Below the pieces are notes generated by a model. That model had not been told where the DNA came from. It worked only from the letters and a program-made list of their open reading frames with translations, and made no database searches. A stretch of 64,000 nt of DNA from Flavobacteriaceae bacterium PS02336 (lineage in GTDB: Bacteria; Bacteroidota; Bacteroidia; Flavobacteriales; Flavobacteriaceae). Of the stretch, positions 8,103-17,271 are shown in pieces. Made by a program: the position numbers and the translations under genes. The stretch is from assembly GCA_029960065.1 (NCBI GenBank), contig JASCOF010000002.1, positions 372,001-436,000 of the forward strand, read 5' to 3'. Numbering within the stretch: the stretch's first letter is position 1; every line of letters starts with the position of its first letter.

Positions 8103-8143
8103 TCCGACTTTATGACTTTTGACTTTCGACTTTATGACTGACT
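8103..8143. repeat. word-repeat, family 1, right flank of the four-helix-bundle gene
   Basis: It contains GACTTTATGACTTTT followed by the 19-mer GACTTTCGACTTTATGACT (8121-8139), in the same orientation as at 7715-7733. It abuts the sufC stop codon. Confidence 0.85.
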
Positions 8144-8888
8144 AATTCTCTGCTTTAATCCAGTCGTATCCTTTTTCTTCTAATTCGTAAGCCAATTCTT
8201 TTCCGCCCGATTTTACGATTCTTCCGTTGTAAAGAACGTGAACGAAATCAGGAACGATATAATCTAACAAACGTTGGTAGTGTGTGATAACGATAATAGC
8301 GTTTTTGTCGCTTTTCAATTTGTTTACCCCATTTGCAACGATTCTTAAAGCGTCGATATCAAGACCAGAATCGGTTTCGTCAAGGATAGCTAATTTTGGC
8401 TCTAACATTGCCATTTGAAAAATCTCATTTCTTTTTTTCTCTCCTCCAGAAAAACCTTCATTTAAAGAACGAGATAAAAATTTACGGTCGATTTCTAACA
8501 ACTCAGATTTCTCACGAATCACTTTTAGCATTTCGTTCGCTGGCATTTCTTCTTGTCCATTTGCTTTGCGAGTTTCGTTGATGGCAGTTTTCATGAAGTT
8601 AGTAACACTAACTCCCGGAATTTCTACTGGATATTGAAACGAAAGGAAAACACCTTTATGTGCTCTTTCTTCAGGAGCCAAATCAGCAAGATCTTCTCCG
8701 TCAAGGATTACTTCTCCATCTGTAACTTCATAGTTTTCGTTTCCTGCGATAACAGCAGAAAGCGTACTTTTTCCAGAACCGTTTGGTCCCATTATCGCGT
8801 GAACTTCTCCAGCTTTAACTTCTATATTAATTCCTTTTAGGATTTCTTTATCACCAATTGAGGCGTGAAGGTTTTTTATTGATAACAT
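8142..8888 (-). CDS. sufC: SufC, ABC-type ATPase of the SufBCD complex
   Basis: A 248-residue ATPase that powers Fe-S assembly on SufB-SufD; it is not a transporter. Walker A is GPNGSGKST (about residues 33-41), the ABC signature is SGGEKKRNEIFQM, Walker B is LAILDETDSGLDIDAL with the SufC-typical DSGLD, and the H-loop is IVITHYQRLL. An in-frame extension to 8918 passes through the upstream word-repeat; MLSIKNL at 8888 is the family start. It follows sufB after a 158-base gap holding a repeat. Confidence 0.97.
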   Translation of the reverse strand: MLSIKNLHASIGDKEILKGINIEVKAGEVHAIMGPNGSGKSTLSAVIAGNENYEVTDGEVILDGEDLADLAPEERAHKGVFLSFQYPVEIPGVSVTNFMKTAINETRKANGQEEMPANEMLKVIREKSELLEIDRKFLSRSLNEGFSGGEKKRNEIFQMAMLEPKLAILDETDSGLDIDALRIVANGVNKLKSDKNAIIVITHYQRLLDYIVPDFVHVLYNGRIVKSGGKELAYELEEKGYDWIKAEN

Positions 8889-8897
8889 CTTTTTTTT

Positions 8898-9045
8898 GTT
8901 TAAAGTCTCAAGTTTCAAGTTCTCAGTTGTGCCGAAAAGCGAAACTTTGAAAAATCTTTTATTTTAATATGATATAAAATTCTTTTTTAATGGTTTTAAA
9001 AGTAAGTTTCGGATCAAAAACTTGAAACCTGAAACCTGAAACTTT
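8898..9045. repeat. inverted word-repeat, family 4 (CTTGAAACCTGAAAC type)
   Basis: Left: TCTCAAGTTTCAAGTTCTCAG (about 8900-8925). Right: ACTTGAAACCTGAAACCTGA and onward (about 9019-9043), partly complementary and internally tandem. It fills the sufB-sufC gap; nothing else is seen there. Confidence 0.7.
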
Positions 9046-9046
9046 T

Positions 9047-10495
9047 TTAACCTACAGATCCTTCTAAAGAAATCTCTAATAATTTTTGCGCTTCAACAGC
9101 AAATTCCATCGGAAGTTTGTTCAAGACATCTTTACTGAAACCATTTACGATTAAGGCAATCGCTTTTTCAGTCGGAATACCTCTTTGGTTGCAATAGAAA
9201 ACTTGATCTTCTCCAATTTTACTTGTCGTTGCTTCGTGCTCAATTTTTGCTGATGGATTTTTACTTTCGATATAAGGGAAAGTATGTGCACCGCAATTGT
9301 TACCCATTAATAATGAATCACATTGAGAAAAGTTTCTTGCATTCTCTGCTCTTGGAGAAATCTGCACTAAACCACGGTAACTGTTTTGTGATTTACCAGC
9401 CGAAATACCTTTAGAAATAATAGTCGATTTAGTGTTTTTACCTAAATGGATCATTTTAGTTCCTGTATCTGCTTGCTGATAATTATTGGTAACAGCAATC
9501 GAATAAAATTCTCCTACCGAATTATCTCCTTTAAGTACACAAGAAGGATATTTCCAAGTTACAGCAGAACCAGTTTCTACCTGTGTCCAAGAAATTTTAG
9601 CGTTTGTTTCGCATAAACCTCTTTTAGTTACGAAGTTGTAAACTCCACCTTTTCCTTCTTTGTTTCCAGGAAACCAGTTTTGAACGGTAGAATATTTAAT
9701 TTCTGCATTATCCAAAGCGATTAATTCAACCACAGCAGCGTGTAATTGATTTTCATCACGGCTTGGAGCAGTACATCCTTCAAGGTAAGAAACGTAACTT
9801 CCTTCATCTGCAATAACAAGAGTTCTTTCGAATTGTCCAGTTCCTGCCTGATTGATTCTAAAGTAAGTTGAAAGTTCCATTGGGCATTTTACGCCTTTTG
9901 GAATATAACAGAAACTTCCGTCAGAGAAAACAGCTGAGTTTAATGCTGCGTAGAAGTTGTCTTTTTGAGGTACAACAGTTCCTAAATATTTTTTTACTAA
10001 TTCAGGATGTTCTTTGATAGCTTCAGAAATTGGACAGAAAATAATTCCTTTTTCTGCCAATGTTTTCTTGAAAGTCGTTGCTACAGAAACAGAATCGACA
10101 ACAATATCCATAGCGACATTGTTCATCATTTTTTGTTCGTCAACAGAAATTCCAAGTTTTTTGTACATCTCTAATAATTCTGGATCAACATCATCCAAAG
10201 TTTTATTAGGATCTACTTGTTTTGGAGCCGAATAGTAAGAGATTGCCTGAAAATCTGGTTTTTCGTAGTGTACGTTTGCCCATTCTGGTTCGATCATTTC
10301 TTTCCAAGCACGGAAAGCCTCGATGCGCCATTCGGTCATCCATTCAGGTTCTTCTTTTTTAAGAGAAATAGCTCTTACAATTTCTTCGTTTAAGCCAATA
10401 GGAAAAGTCTCAGATTCTATATTGGTATAAAATCCGTACTCATATTCTTTAGTTTCCAGTTCGATTTTTAAATCGTCTTCGGTGTATTTGCTCAT
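9047..10495 (-). CDS. sufB: SufB, Fe-S scaffold protein
   Basis: A 482-residue SufB, the subunit on which the nascent cluster is built. Visible: [16 protein letters not shown] and the central [16 protein letters not shown], then [20 protein letters not shown], and the C-terminal [20 protein letters not shown], whose cysteine corresponds to the essential SufB cysteine, followed by [12 protein letters not shown] with the conserved glutamate. Length matches the family. It lies between sufA and sufC on the same strand. Confidence 0.98.
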   Translation of the reverse strand: MSKYTEDDLKIELETKEYEYGFYTNIESETFPIGLNEEIVRAISLKKEEPEWMTEWRIEAFRAWKEMIEPEWANVHYEKPDFQAISYYSAPKQVDPNKTLDDVDPELLEMYKKLGISVDEQKMMNNVAMDIVVDSVSVATTFKKTLAEKGIIFCPISEAIKEHPELVKKYLGTVVPQKDNFYAALNSAVFSDGSFCYIPKGVKCPMELSTYFRINQAGTGQFERTLVIADEGSYVSYLEGCTAPSRDENQLHAAVVELIALDNAEIKYSTVQNWFPGNKEGKGGVYNFVTKRGLCETNAKISWTQVETGSAVTWKYPSCVLKGDNSVGEFYSIAVTNNYQQADTGTKMIHLGKNTKSTIISKGISAGKSQNSYRGLVQISPRAENARNFSQCDSLLMGNNCGAHTFPYIESKNPSAKIEHEATTSKIGEDQVFYCNQRGIPTEKAIALIVNGFSKDVLNKLPMEFAVEAQKLLEISLEGSVG

Positions 10496-10507
10496 TGTTT
10501 TTTTATT

Positions 10508-10575
10508 GAAAGATTTAAAAATCGAAGGATTTAAATAAAATCACTTTGGTAATTTTTAAATCTTTAAATTTTGCA
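10508..10575. repeat. inverted word-repeat, family 5 (GATTTAAAAATC type)
   Basis: GAAAGATTTAAAAATCGAAG and GGATTTAAAT are mirrored by TTTTTAAATCTTTAAATTT on the far side of a short spacer. It fills the sufA-sufB gap. Confidence 0.6.
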
Positions 10576-10590
10576 ATCATTTAATTATTT

Positions 10591-10920
10591 TTAAAGAGAG
10601 AATGATTCTCCGCAACCGCAAGTTCTACTTGCATTTGGATTATTGAAAACAAATCCTTTTCCGTTTAATCCGCCAGAGAATTCTAGAATGGTTCCAGCTA
10701 AATATAGAAATGATTTTTTCTCAACAGCAATTTGTATGTCATTATCAACGAATATCTTATCGTCTTCTCCTTTGGTTTTGTCAAATTTTAAATCATAAGA
10801 CAAACCTGAGCATCCACCGCTTTTTACGCCTACTCTTACGTAGTCGCTCGCGGCGTCAAAACCATCATCAGTCATCAAGTCGATGATTTTCTTTTTGGCA
10901 GTATCTGAAACTTTTATCAT
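10591..10920 (-). CDS. sufA: A-type Fe-S carrier (SufA/IscA/HesB family)
   Basis: A 109-residue HesB/YadR/YfhF-type protein. The three cluster-binding cysteines are visible: GVKSGGCSGLSYDL (about Cys 37) and the C-terminal CGCGESF pair (about Cys 102 and 104). A-type carriers receive clusters from the SufBCD scaffold and deliver them to apoproteins. It is the first gene of the sufA-B-C-D transcript, with a TAnnTTTG box about 100 bases upstream. It could equally be called iscA or erpA; the suf context favours sufA. Confidence 0.93.
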   Translation of the reverse strand: MIKVSDTAKKKIIDLMTDDGFDAASDYVRVGVKSGGCSGLSYDLKFDKTKGEDDKIFVDNDIQIAVEKKSFLYLAGTILEFSGGLNGKGFVFNNPNASRTCGCGESFSL

Positions 10921-11254
10921 TGTTCTTAGATGTTTGTTTTTTTATAAGTATTTCTAATCTGTAATTAATTTAGTACAGATTTAAAACGCTAGTTTTCAAT
11001 GTTAAATAGAAATTGTCTGCAAAGATACGACTTAAAAACCTTTTTCCATAACGGTTCACATTATTATAACAAATGTTAAAATAGATATTACTTATTTTGA
11101 TAAAATCGACCCTTAAAAAAGCCTCTAAAATTGGAATTCGGTATTTTTTTTAGTTTGAGCTGCAAATATCGTTTGTAAATGTTAAAAAACAAGTATTTCT
11201 ACTGACTATAGCCAAGATTTATTCGATACTTTTGCAGGAAATTGTGAAGTAATT
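10921..11254. promoter_or_regulatory. 334-bp divergent intergenic region with two -7 boxes
   Basis: The minus-strand TATCTTTG at 11020-11027 fits the sufA promoter, and the plus-strand TACTTTTG at 11227-11234 fits the promoter of the next gene. Neither has a clear TTG at -33. The middle is AT-rich, with no reading frame or strong hairpin. Confidence 0.5.
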
Positions 11255-12181
11255 ATGAAAAAGCAAAATGAAATTAAGTGGTTTAAACCCTTGTTTGTTA
11301 TGATTTTGGTTTTAGGAGTAGGTGCTGCAGTCTTAGTTTTTAGTAATGAGCCGGGTGATATTGAAAGTGGAGCTAAAGAAGGAAGTATTGTTAATATAAT
11401 CTTATCTGAAAATAAAGAATCTAGTGAACAAAAAAACATTTTAGATTCCCTAACTACATTAAAAATGGCTTATGATCAGGCTATTTTAGAAAAAACAGCT
11501 TTGTCAAAGGAATTAGAATTAGAGCGTAAGAATGTCGAAAATCTTATGGAAATTATTAAGGTTTCTAATAATCCATCATCGGCACAAATAAAAATTTATA
11601 GAAATCAATTGTCAGATTTGAATTCATCACTACAAAGCAGGGTTCTTGAAGTCAAAAAATTGAAATCACAAAATAAAAACTTATTGACAGAAATTGAAAG
11701 CCAAAATGTTGTCATGTACAAACAGAAGGCTGAAAATGATACTTTGATGTTGAAACAAAAGAAACTGGAATCAACATTAAAAGATGCATCAAAACTTTCG
11801 CTCAGTAATTTTAAAGTTATCGCACTTCGTGAAAAAAGCTCTGGAGCAGAGTTGGAAACCAACAAAGCTAAAAATACAAAAAAGCTAAAAGCTAGTTTTA
11901 CAGTTAACGGAAACGCAGTAGCTAAATCTGGAAAAAGAGTTTATTATATCCAAGTGTTAGATCAAAAAAATACAGTTTTAGGAGATAATAAATTAATTGA
12001 ATTCGGAAACGATAAAGCTTTGGTTTATAGCTTTATTGTGAGTACAGATTTTCAAGGGAAATCAAATAATGTGTATGGCATTTTAAATGCAGACGAAAAT
12101 CCCTTTAAAAAAGGCACTTACTTTGTCAATTTCTTCGACAAGCAGGAAATAATGGGAAGCGCTTCTATTACCTTAGAATAA
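11255..12181 (+). CDS. membrane-anchored coiled-coil protein, unknown
   Basis: A 308-residue protein with a short cytoplasmic start, one transmembrane segment (PLFVMILVLGVGAAVLVF, about residues 12-30), then a long heptad-rich coiled coil (about 55-180, rich in K/E/L/Q) and a C-terminal beta-rich domain of about 100 residues. That domain contains KKLKASFTVNGNAVAKSGKR and YYIQVLDQKNTVLGD. The layout suggests an envelope-facing rod with a head domain. I do not recognise the family. A TACTTTTG -7 box lies 21-28 bases upstream. It is transcribed away from sufA. Confidence 0.8.
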   Translation: MKKQNEIKWFKPLFVMILVLGVGAAVLVFSNEPGDIESGAKEGSIVNIILSENKESSEQKNILDSLTTLKMAYDQAILEKTALSKELELERKNVENLMEIIKVSNNPSSAQIKIYRNQLSDLNSSLQSRVLEVKKLKSQNKNLLTEIESQNVVMYKQKAENDTLMLKQKKLESTLKDASKLSLSNFKVIALREKSSGAELETNKAKNTKKLKASFTVNGNAVAKSGKRVYYIQVLDQKNTVLGDNKLIEFGNDKALVYSFIVSTDFQGKSNNVYGILNADENPFKKGTYFVNFFDKQEIMGSASITLE

Positions 12182-12223
12182 TAGTTTTAAGATTTATTTT
12201 TAGTAAAAGGAGTTTGTATTTCC

Positions 12224-12231
12224 TAGATTTG
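12224..12231 (+). promoter_or_regulatory. -7 promoter box (TAGATTTG) for the MBL-fold gene
   Basis: TAnnTTTG match 22 bases before the ATG at 12253; no clear -33 TTG. Confidence 0.4.
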
Positions 12232-12252
12232 TTCTTTTAGAAAATCATACTC

Positions 12253-13110
12253 ATGAAACTTTACCCGATAGAATCTGGAAATTTTAAATTAGACGGCGGT
12301 GCTATGTTTGGTGTTGTTCCCAAAACAATCTGGAACAAAACAAATCCTGCCGATTCTAATAATTTAATTGATATTGCCGCGCGCTGTTTATTAATTGAAG
12401 ACGGTAATCGTCTGATCTTAATTGATACCGGAATGGGCGATAAGCAATCGGAGAAATTCTTCGGTTATTATTCGCTTTGGGGTTCTCATTCTATTGATAA
12501 GTCACTTGCGAAATATGGTTTCAATAGAGATGATATTACAGATGTTTTTATGACACATCTGCATTTTGATCATTGTGGCGGAAGTGTACAATGGAATTCG
12601 GATAAAACAGGTTACGAGCCTGCTTTTAAAAATGCAAAATATTGGACAAATGAAAATCATTGGGAATGGGCAACAAAACCTAACGCGCGTGAAAAAGCTT
12701 CTTTTTTATCCGAGAATATTCTGCCAATGCAGGAAAGCGGACAGCTCAATTTTATCACGAGACCAGAAACTGATTTTGGGTTTTCAAAAGAACTGAATTT
12801 TGACATTTATTATGTTGACGGCCACACCGAAAAACAAATGATTCCGTACATTAAATACCAAGATAAAACCATTGTTTTTTGTGCCGATTTATTAGCCACA
12901 GCAGGGCATATTCCGCTTCCTTATGTTATGGGTTATGATACAAGACCTTTGCTGACAATGCCAGAAAAATCAAAATTCTTGAATTTGGCAGCAGACGAGA
13001 ATCATTATTTGTTTTTGGAACACGATGCACACAATCAAATTATTACAGTTGAGCATACAGAAAAAGGAGTTCGTTTAAAAGAGGTTTTTACCTGCGAGGA
13101 GATTCTTTAA
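12253..13110 (+). CDS. MBL-fold metallo-hydrolase
   Basis: A 285-residue metallo-beta-lactamase-fold enzyme without a signal peptide. The metal motif is THLHFDHCGG (about residues 96-105). Further ligands are likely in VDGHTEKQM (about His 191), FCADLLATAG (about Asp 213) and LEHDAHNQ (about His 257). IDTGMGDKQSEKF early in the chain is the usual strand-2 aspartate loop. The layout resembles lactonase/AttM-like or uncharacterised hydrolases; the substrate cannot be inferred. It is followed by a strong bidirectional terminator. Confidence 0.88.
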   Translation: MKLYPIESGNFKLDGGAMFGVVPKTIWNKTNPADSNNLIDIAARCLLIEDGNRLILIDTGMGDKQSEKFFGYYSLWGSHSIDKSLAKYGFNRDDITDVFMTHLHFDHCGGSVQWNSDKTGYEPAFKNAKYWTNENHWEWATKPNAREKASFLSENILPMQESGQLNFITRPETDFGFSKELNFDIYYVDGHTEKQMIPYIKYQDKTIVFCADLLATAGHIPLPYVMGYDTRPLLTMPEKSKFLNLAADENHYLFLEHDAHNQIITVEHTEKGVRLKEVFTCEEIL

Positions 13111-13126
13111 GATATAATTCAAAATA

Positions 13127-13167
13127 AAAAAAATCCCGTTTTCAACATTCTGAAAACGGGATTTTTA
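13127..13167. terminator. bidirectional intrinsic terminator
   Basis: Stem AAATCCCGTTTTCA (13131-13144) pairs with TGAAAACGGGATTT (13151-13164) around a 6-base loop, with A/T runs on both sides. It serves the convergent MBL gene and the LRR gene. Confidence 0.93.
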
Positions 13168-13183
13168 GTTTAACAAATTATAA

Positions 13184-16100
13184 TTATTCCACAATTATTT
13201 TTTTAGCAGAAGCGGCATCTCCATTAATTAAGTATATGTAATAAATACCTCTTGGTAAACCAGATAAATTAATTGTATTATCTGTGCTAGATCCATCTAA
13301 AGTAAATGATTTTACCTGCTGCCCTAATGAGTTGTAAACAGCAGCTTTTTCTAATGAAACGTTGTTGATGTAAACCTCTCCTTTTGTTGGATTAGGATAC
13401 ATTACCACTTTAGCAAAAACAGAATCTTCAAGACCTAAAGAACACGTTGAAGAATACGATGCTGTTGCATCTTTAAAAAATACACTGCTTGAAGCTGCTA
13501 AAGAAGGATTGTCAACCAAGATACAAGTTAAAGTAGTATTTTTAGTTAATAATGCTCCTGTAAAGTTGATATTGTTGCCATTTTTAAGGTTTAAAGTTTT
13601 TAGTGAATTCTCCATCACATTTACGTATACTAATTTGCTGTTTTTAGACAAATCCAAATCGGTCAATTTATTTTTGTTGGCCTGCAAAGTTGTAAGGGCG
13701 GTATTTGCTGATACATCCAATGTTGTCAGGTCATTTCCATGTGTGTACAATTCAATTAATTTTGAATTTTTCGATACATTCAACGAAGTTAAAAAGTTGA
13801 ATTGACAGTTTAAAAACTCAAGAGAAGCAAAGTCCTGAATTCCAGTTAAGTCTTTAATATCGCTTAGCTGTACATTTAGGTTTTTAATGCTTTCAATACT
13901 TTCGGTAGCTACTTTCCCATTTTTACCGTCTTTGTCAATTTGTAGCGCAATTAATTTATCTTCAAAATTCGGATCAGGAATTAAAGTATATAATGTACAA
14001 TCTATGTTGTACTCAGTATTAAGACTCTTAAAGCTGCTCCAGTTAGAATTCGAATATGCCACATCATCAACCAATAGACATGTTAAAAGAGGGTTGTCTT
14101 TAAATGATGTATTACTAGGATAACCAAAATTTCCAGTCCAATAAGTATAAGTAGCAAGTAACTTGGTGTTATTTGCATTTCTTAAATTCAAACTTTTTAA
14201 CTTAGAATTACTTTGGCAATCTAAACCAATTAATTGTTTGTTGTTACTAAGGTCAAGTTTTTCAATTAAAGTACCAGATACAATTAAAGCTTTCAAATTA
14301 GGGAGAATACTTACATCTATACTTGTGAGACTATTACCCGTAAAACTCAAATATTCTAGTTTAGTATTTGCACTAAGGTCTAAAACCTTTAGTAAATTGT
14401 AATTACACGATAAATCAATTAATTCTTTATTTTGAGATAAATCTAATGTCGTAAATCTATTAAAACCAGCAATTAAAGAGGTCAAAGAGGTGTTATTGCT
14501 TAAGTCTATTGCAGGCATCCAGCAATCTACTAAACGCAAAATTTTTAAAGACTTTAGAGTACTCAAATCTATTGAAGTTATTGCGTTATTACTAAAATCC
14601 AAATTTTTCAATGCAGTATTTGAGCTAACATTTAAAGAGGTAAGTCTATTTTCGTAAGCGCTTAATTCAGTAAGTTTAGTGTTTTTAGAAACATTAAGTT
14701 CAGTTAGTTGATTTTGATAAAGCTGTATATTTTTTAGATTCGTATTTTTTGAAACATCTACAGTTTTTAGTTTATTTCTTTGTGCCCAAAGAGTTTCTAA
14801 AGCTGTAAAGTCTTCTATACCTGTAAGATCAGAAACATTCTTTTCGTATAAATTTAGAAAAGTTAAAGAAGAAATTTTAGACGTTAAAACTTTTCCATCA
14901 GCAGCACCAGAATCAATACCGGCAGCAATAAGGGCATTTTCGAAATTTACATCTGGAATAAGTGTATAGATGGCGCAATCTACATTATATGTAGCACTAG
15001 CGTCTTTCAGATTTGCCCAATTTGCTTGAGAGAAAGCAGCATCATCTACTTGGATACAGGTTAGATTTGGATTTGCTGTAAAATTTGTGAAAGTGTTAAA
15101 ATTAGCATTATTTCCATTTTTTAAATTCAGATATGTCAAACTATTATTGTCGCAAACTACTTCGTAAATTTTAGGATGTTTAGAGACATCAATACTTGTA
15201 ATTTTATTGTTTTGACAAGCTAATAGACTTAAGTCTAAATTATGAGAAATATCCAGACTAGTTAATTCATTTTCGTAGCAAATTAATAGATCTAGTAAAG
15301 TGTTGGCTGTAATATCGATGCTTGTAATCTTGTTTATCTGAAAATTTAGATTTAGCAGTTTTTTATTGTTTTTTACATTCAAACTTGTTAACTGATTGTT
15401 TCCACAACGAAAATCATCTAATTCTAGATTCTTATCAATATTTACAGAAGTCAGCTTATTTGCACCGCACCACAAAGATGTTAATGCAGTATTTTTATCA
15501 ACATTTAAACTAGTTAATTGATTTCCAGAACAGTTTAAACCTGTTAAAAGCAGATTTTTTTCAACGTTTAAACTAGTAATTTTATTCGTATTGATCGTTA
15601 ATCCAGTTAACAAAGTATTTGAAGATACATCTATGCTAGTTAATTGATTATCTGCGCAGACTAAAGAGGTTAATTTAGTATTATTAGAAACATTTAAACT
15701 GGTTAATTTATTCTTCATAGAATTTAAATCTTCTAATAATGTATTGGCACTGATGTCTAAACTAGTTAGAAGGTTATTGCTTACATTTAGTGAAGTTAAT
15801 TTAGTGTTCTTAGAAAGATTAATAGTAACTATTTGATTATTGTTTGCTGTTAAACTTGTCAAGGCTGTAAAATCTTCAATCCCAGTTACGTTTGAAATAG
15901 AACTTCTGGAGATGTCCAACGAAGTTACAGACGAAATTTTAGAAGTTAAAACTTGACCATCTGCAGTTCCAGAATCAAGGCCTAAAGCAATTAACTTATT
16001 TTCAAAATTAACATCTGGAATAATTGTATATTGAACGCACTCAAGATTATAAGTGGCAGTAACGTCTTTCGAGACAGCATACCAATTGGCTGTCGAATAA

Positions 16101-16969
16101 GAAGGATTATCAACTTTTATACAAGATAAACTTGGGTTAGAAGTTAAATTAAGCTGTGTTTTGTTTATTTTATTATTGTTGCCATTTTTTAGATTTAATT
16201 CAGTCAAACTATTGCTGGTACAAGAAAAATCGACCAAGTTGATGTTTTTAGAAAGATCTAATGATGTGATTTTATTAGAGTCGCAGTATAAAGAAACTAA
16301 AGCCGTATTTTTTGAAACCTCTAATGCAGTAAGCTTATTTTGCCAACAAGTTAAATCGGTCAATAAAGTATTTTGTTTAAGATCAATTGAAGAAAGTTGA
16401 TTTTGAGTAAAAGAAAGTGATTTCAAAGCAGTATTTGAAATAACATTTAAAGATGTAAGACTGTTTTTATCACAATTTAATTCTTCTAATGAAGTTGCCG
16501 CACTTATTACTAGAGACGTTAAAAGGTTATTGTCTATCTGTAATTTACGTAACTTATCATTTAGTGTCGAAGAAAAAGCCGTTATTTTGTTGTATGAAGC
16601 AATAAGAGTTCTTAAGTCTTGATTTTTATCAACATTTAAACTAGTAATTGCATTTCTAGAACAATTAAGCGTCATTAAATAACGATTCTCAGATAAGTCC
16701 AAAGATGTCAATTCATTACTATAACACTGTAAAGTTTCTAAATCCTTAAAAGCTTGAATTCCGGTAAGATCCGAGATTGAGCTATCTGAAACATCTAAAG
16801 AGATAAGTCCTGAAACTCTCGAAGTTAGAACTCTTCCATCTGGACTTCCAGAATCAATTCCCATCAAGATCAAGCGTTTTTCAAAATTAATGTCAGGAAT
16901 AGTCGTGTATTGCTGCGCATAAATTGAAAGATTTGCTAATAAAAGCAACAAGAGTAGTTTTGTTTTCAT
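13184..16969 (-). CDS. giant leucine-rich-repeat secreted protein with T9SS sorting domain
   Basis: A 1261-residue protein with signal peptide MKTKLLLLLLLANLSIYAQQ. It consists of four related modules starting near residues 20, 316, 670 and 995. Each opens with a YTxIPDxNFExxLI head, followed by DSGxxDGxVLTS, then runs of 21-residue leucine-rich repeats of the type LTSLDVSxNTxLTxLxCxxN. Modules close with LTCIxVDDxxxSxxNW. The last 75 residues (YPNPTKGEVYINN ... GLPRGIYYIYLINGD) form a type A T9SS sorting domain, so it is exported across the outer membrane. Likely an adhesin or surface binding protein; ligand unknown. No TAnnTTTG box lies upstream, but a shared leader element does (17021-17032). 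Confidence 0.93.
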   Translation of the reverse strand: MKTKLLLLLLLANLSIYAQQYTTIPDINFEKRLILMGIDSGSPDGRVLTSRVSGLISLDVSDSSISDLTGIQAFKDLETLQCYSNELTSLDLSENRYLMTLNCSRNAITSLNVDKNQDLRTLIASYNKITAFSSTLNDKLRKLQIDNNLLTSLVISAATSLEELNCDKNSLTSLNVISNTALKSLSFTQNQLSSIDLKQNTLLTDLTCWQNKLTALEVSKNTALVSLYCDSNKITSLDLSKNINLVDFSCTSNSLTELNLKNGNNNKINKTQLNLTSNPSLSCIKVDNPSYSTANWYAVSKDVTATYNLECVQYTIIPDVNFENKLIALGLDSGTADGQVLTSKISSVTSLDISRSSISNVTGIEDFTALTSLTANNNQIVTINLSKNTKLTSLNVSNNLLTSLDISANTLLEDLNSMKNKLTSLNVSNNTKLTSLVCADNQLTSIDVSSNTLLTGLTINTNKITSLNVEKNLLLTGLNCSGNQLTSLNVDKNTALTSLWCGANKLTSVNIDKNLELDDFRCGNNQLTSLNVKNNKKLLNLNFQINKITSIDITANTLLDLLICYENELTSLDISHNLDLSLLACQNNKITSIDVSKHPKIYEVVCDNNSLTYLNLKNGNNANFNTFTNFTANPNLTCIQVDDAAFSQANWANLKDASATYNVDCAIYTLIPDVNFENALIAAGIDSGAADGKVLTSKISSLTFLNLYEKNVSDLTGIEDFTALETLWAQRNKLKTVDVSKNTNLKNIQLYQNQLTELNVSKNTKLTELSAYENRLTSLNVSSNTALKNLDFSNNAITSIDLSTLKSLKILRLVDCWMPAIDLSNNTSLTSLIAGFNRFTTLDLSQNKELIDLSCNYNLLKVLDLSANTKLEYLSFTGNSLTSIDVSILPNLKALIVSGTLIEKLDLSNNKQLIGLDCQSNSKLKSLNLRNANNTKLLATYTYWTGNFGYPSNTSFKDNPLLTCLLVDDVAYSNSNWSSFKSLNTEYNIDCTLYTLIPDPNFEDKLIALQIDKDGKNGKVATESIESIKNLNVQLSDIKDLTGIQDFASLEFLNCQFNFLTSLNVSKNSKLIELYTHGNDLTTLDVSANTALTTLQANKNKLTDLDLSKNSKLVYVNVMENSLKTLNLKNGNNINFTGALLTKNTTLTCILVDNPSLAASSSVFFKDATASYSSTCSLGLEDSVFAKVVMYPNPTKGEVYINNVSLEKAAVYNSLGQQVKSFTLDGSSTDNTINLSGLPRGIYYIYLINGDAASAKKIIVE

Positions 16970-17271
16970 AGAATTAGTTTAGAATTAGGTCGCGCAATTT
17001 TAAGACATTAATATGAAAATTCCTTACGGGAACACGTAACGGGCCGCTTATTTATTGTTTTTCACACATTTAATTAATTTATAAAGACTTTTAAGGAGCT
17101 TTTAGTTTATTATGGTTAAGATTTAACGAATTGTATTTTAGTTAATTAGTCTAACTATTTTTTAAATTAAATTTCTTCAAAATTTCATAACACATTGTTA
17201 ATGGTTAGTATTTTGTAACAAAAAAGCATAATTTAGACCCATCTTTTAACTTTACTTATAATTATAGATAC
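16970..17271. other. 302-bp divergent intergenic region with shared leader element
   Basis: It separates the LRR gene (minus) and the S8 peptidase (plus). The 12-mer TCCTTACGGGAA lies at 17021-17032, 52 bases before the LRR start. On the minus strand it reads TTACG-TGTTCC-CGTAA, a small hairpin, then GGAATTTTCATAT. The same 12-mer lies 51 bases before the start at 30386. No TAnnTTTG box was found on the minus strand; a near match TAACTTTA lies before the S8 gene. Confidence 0.5.

Noticed and set aside
8889..8918. Longer N-terminus for SufC
   Set aside because: The extra residues come from the repeat upstream; MLSIKNL is the family start.
13184..16969. CRISPR-like or minisatellite repeats
   Set aside because: The periodicity is that of in-frame 21-residue leucine-rich repeats in one long coding frame; there are no constant repeats with unique spacers.
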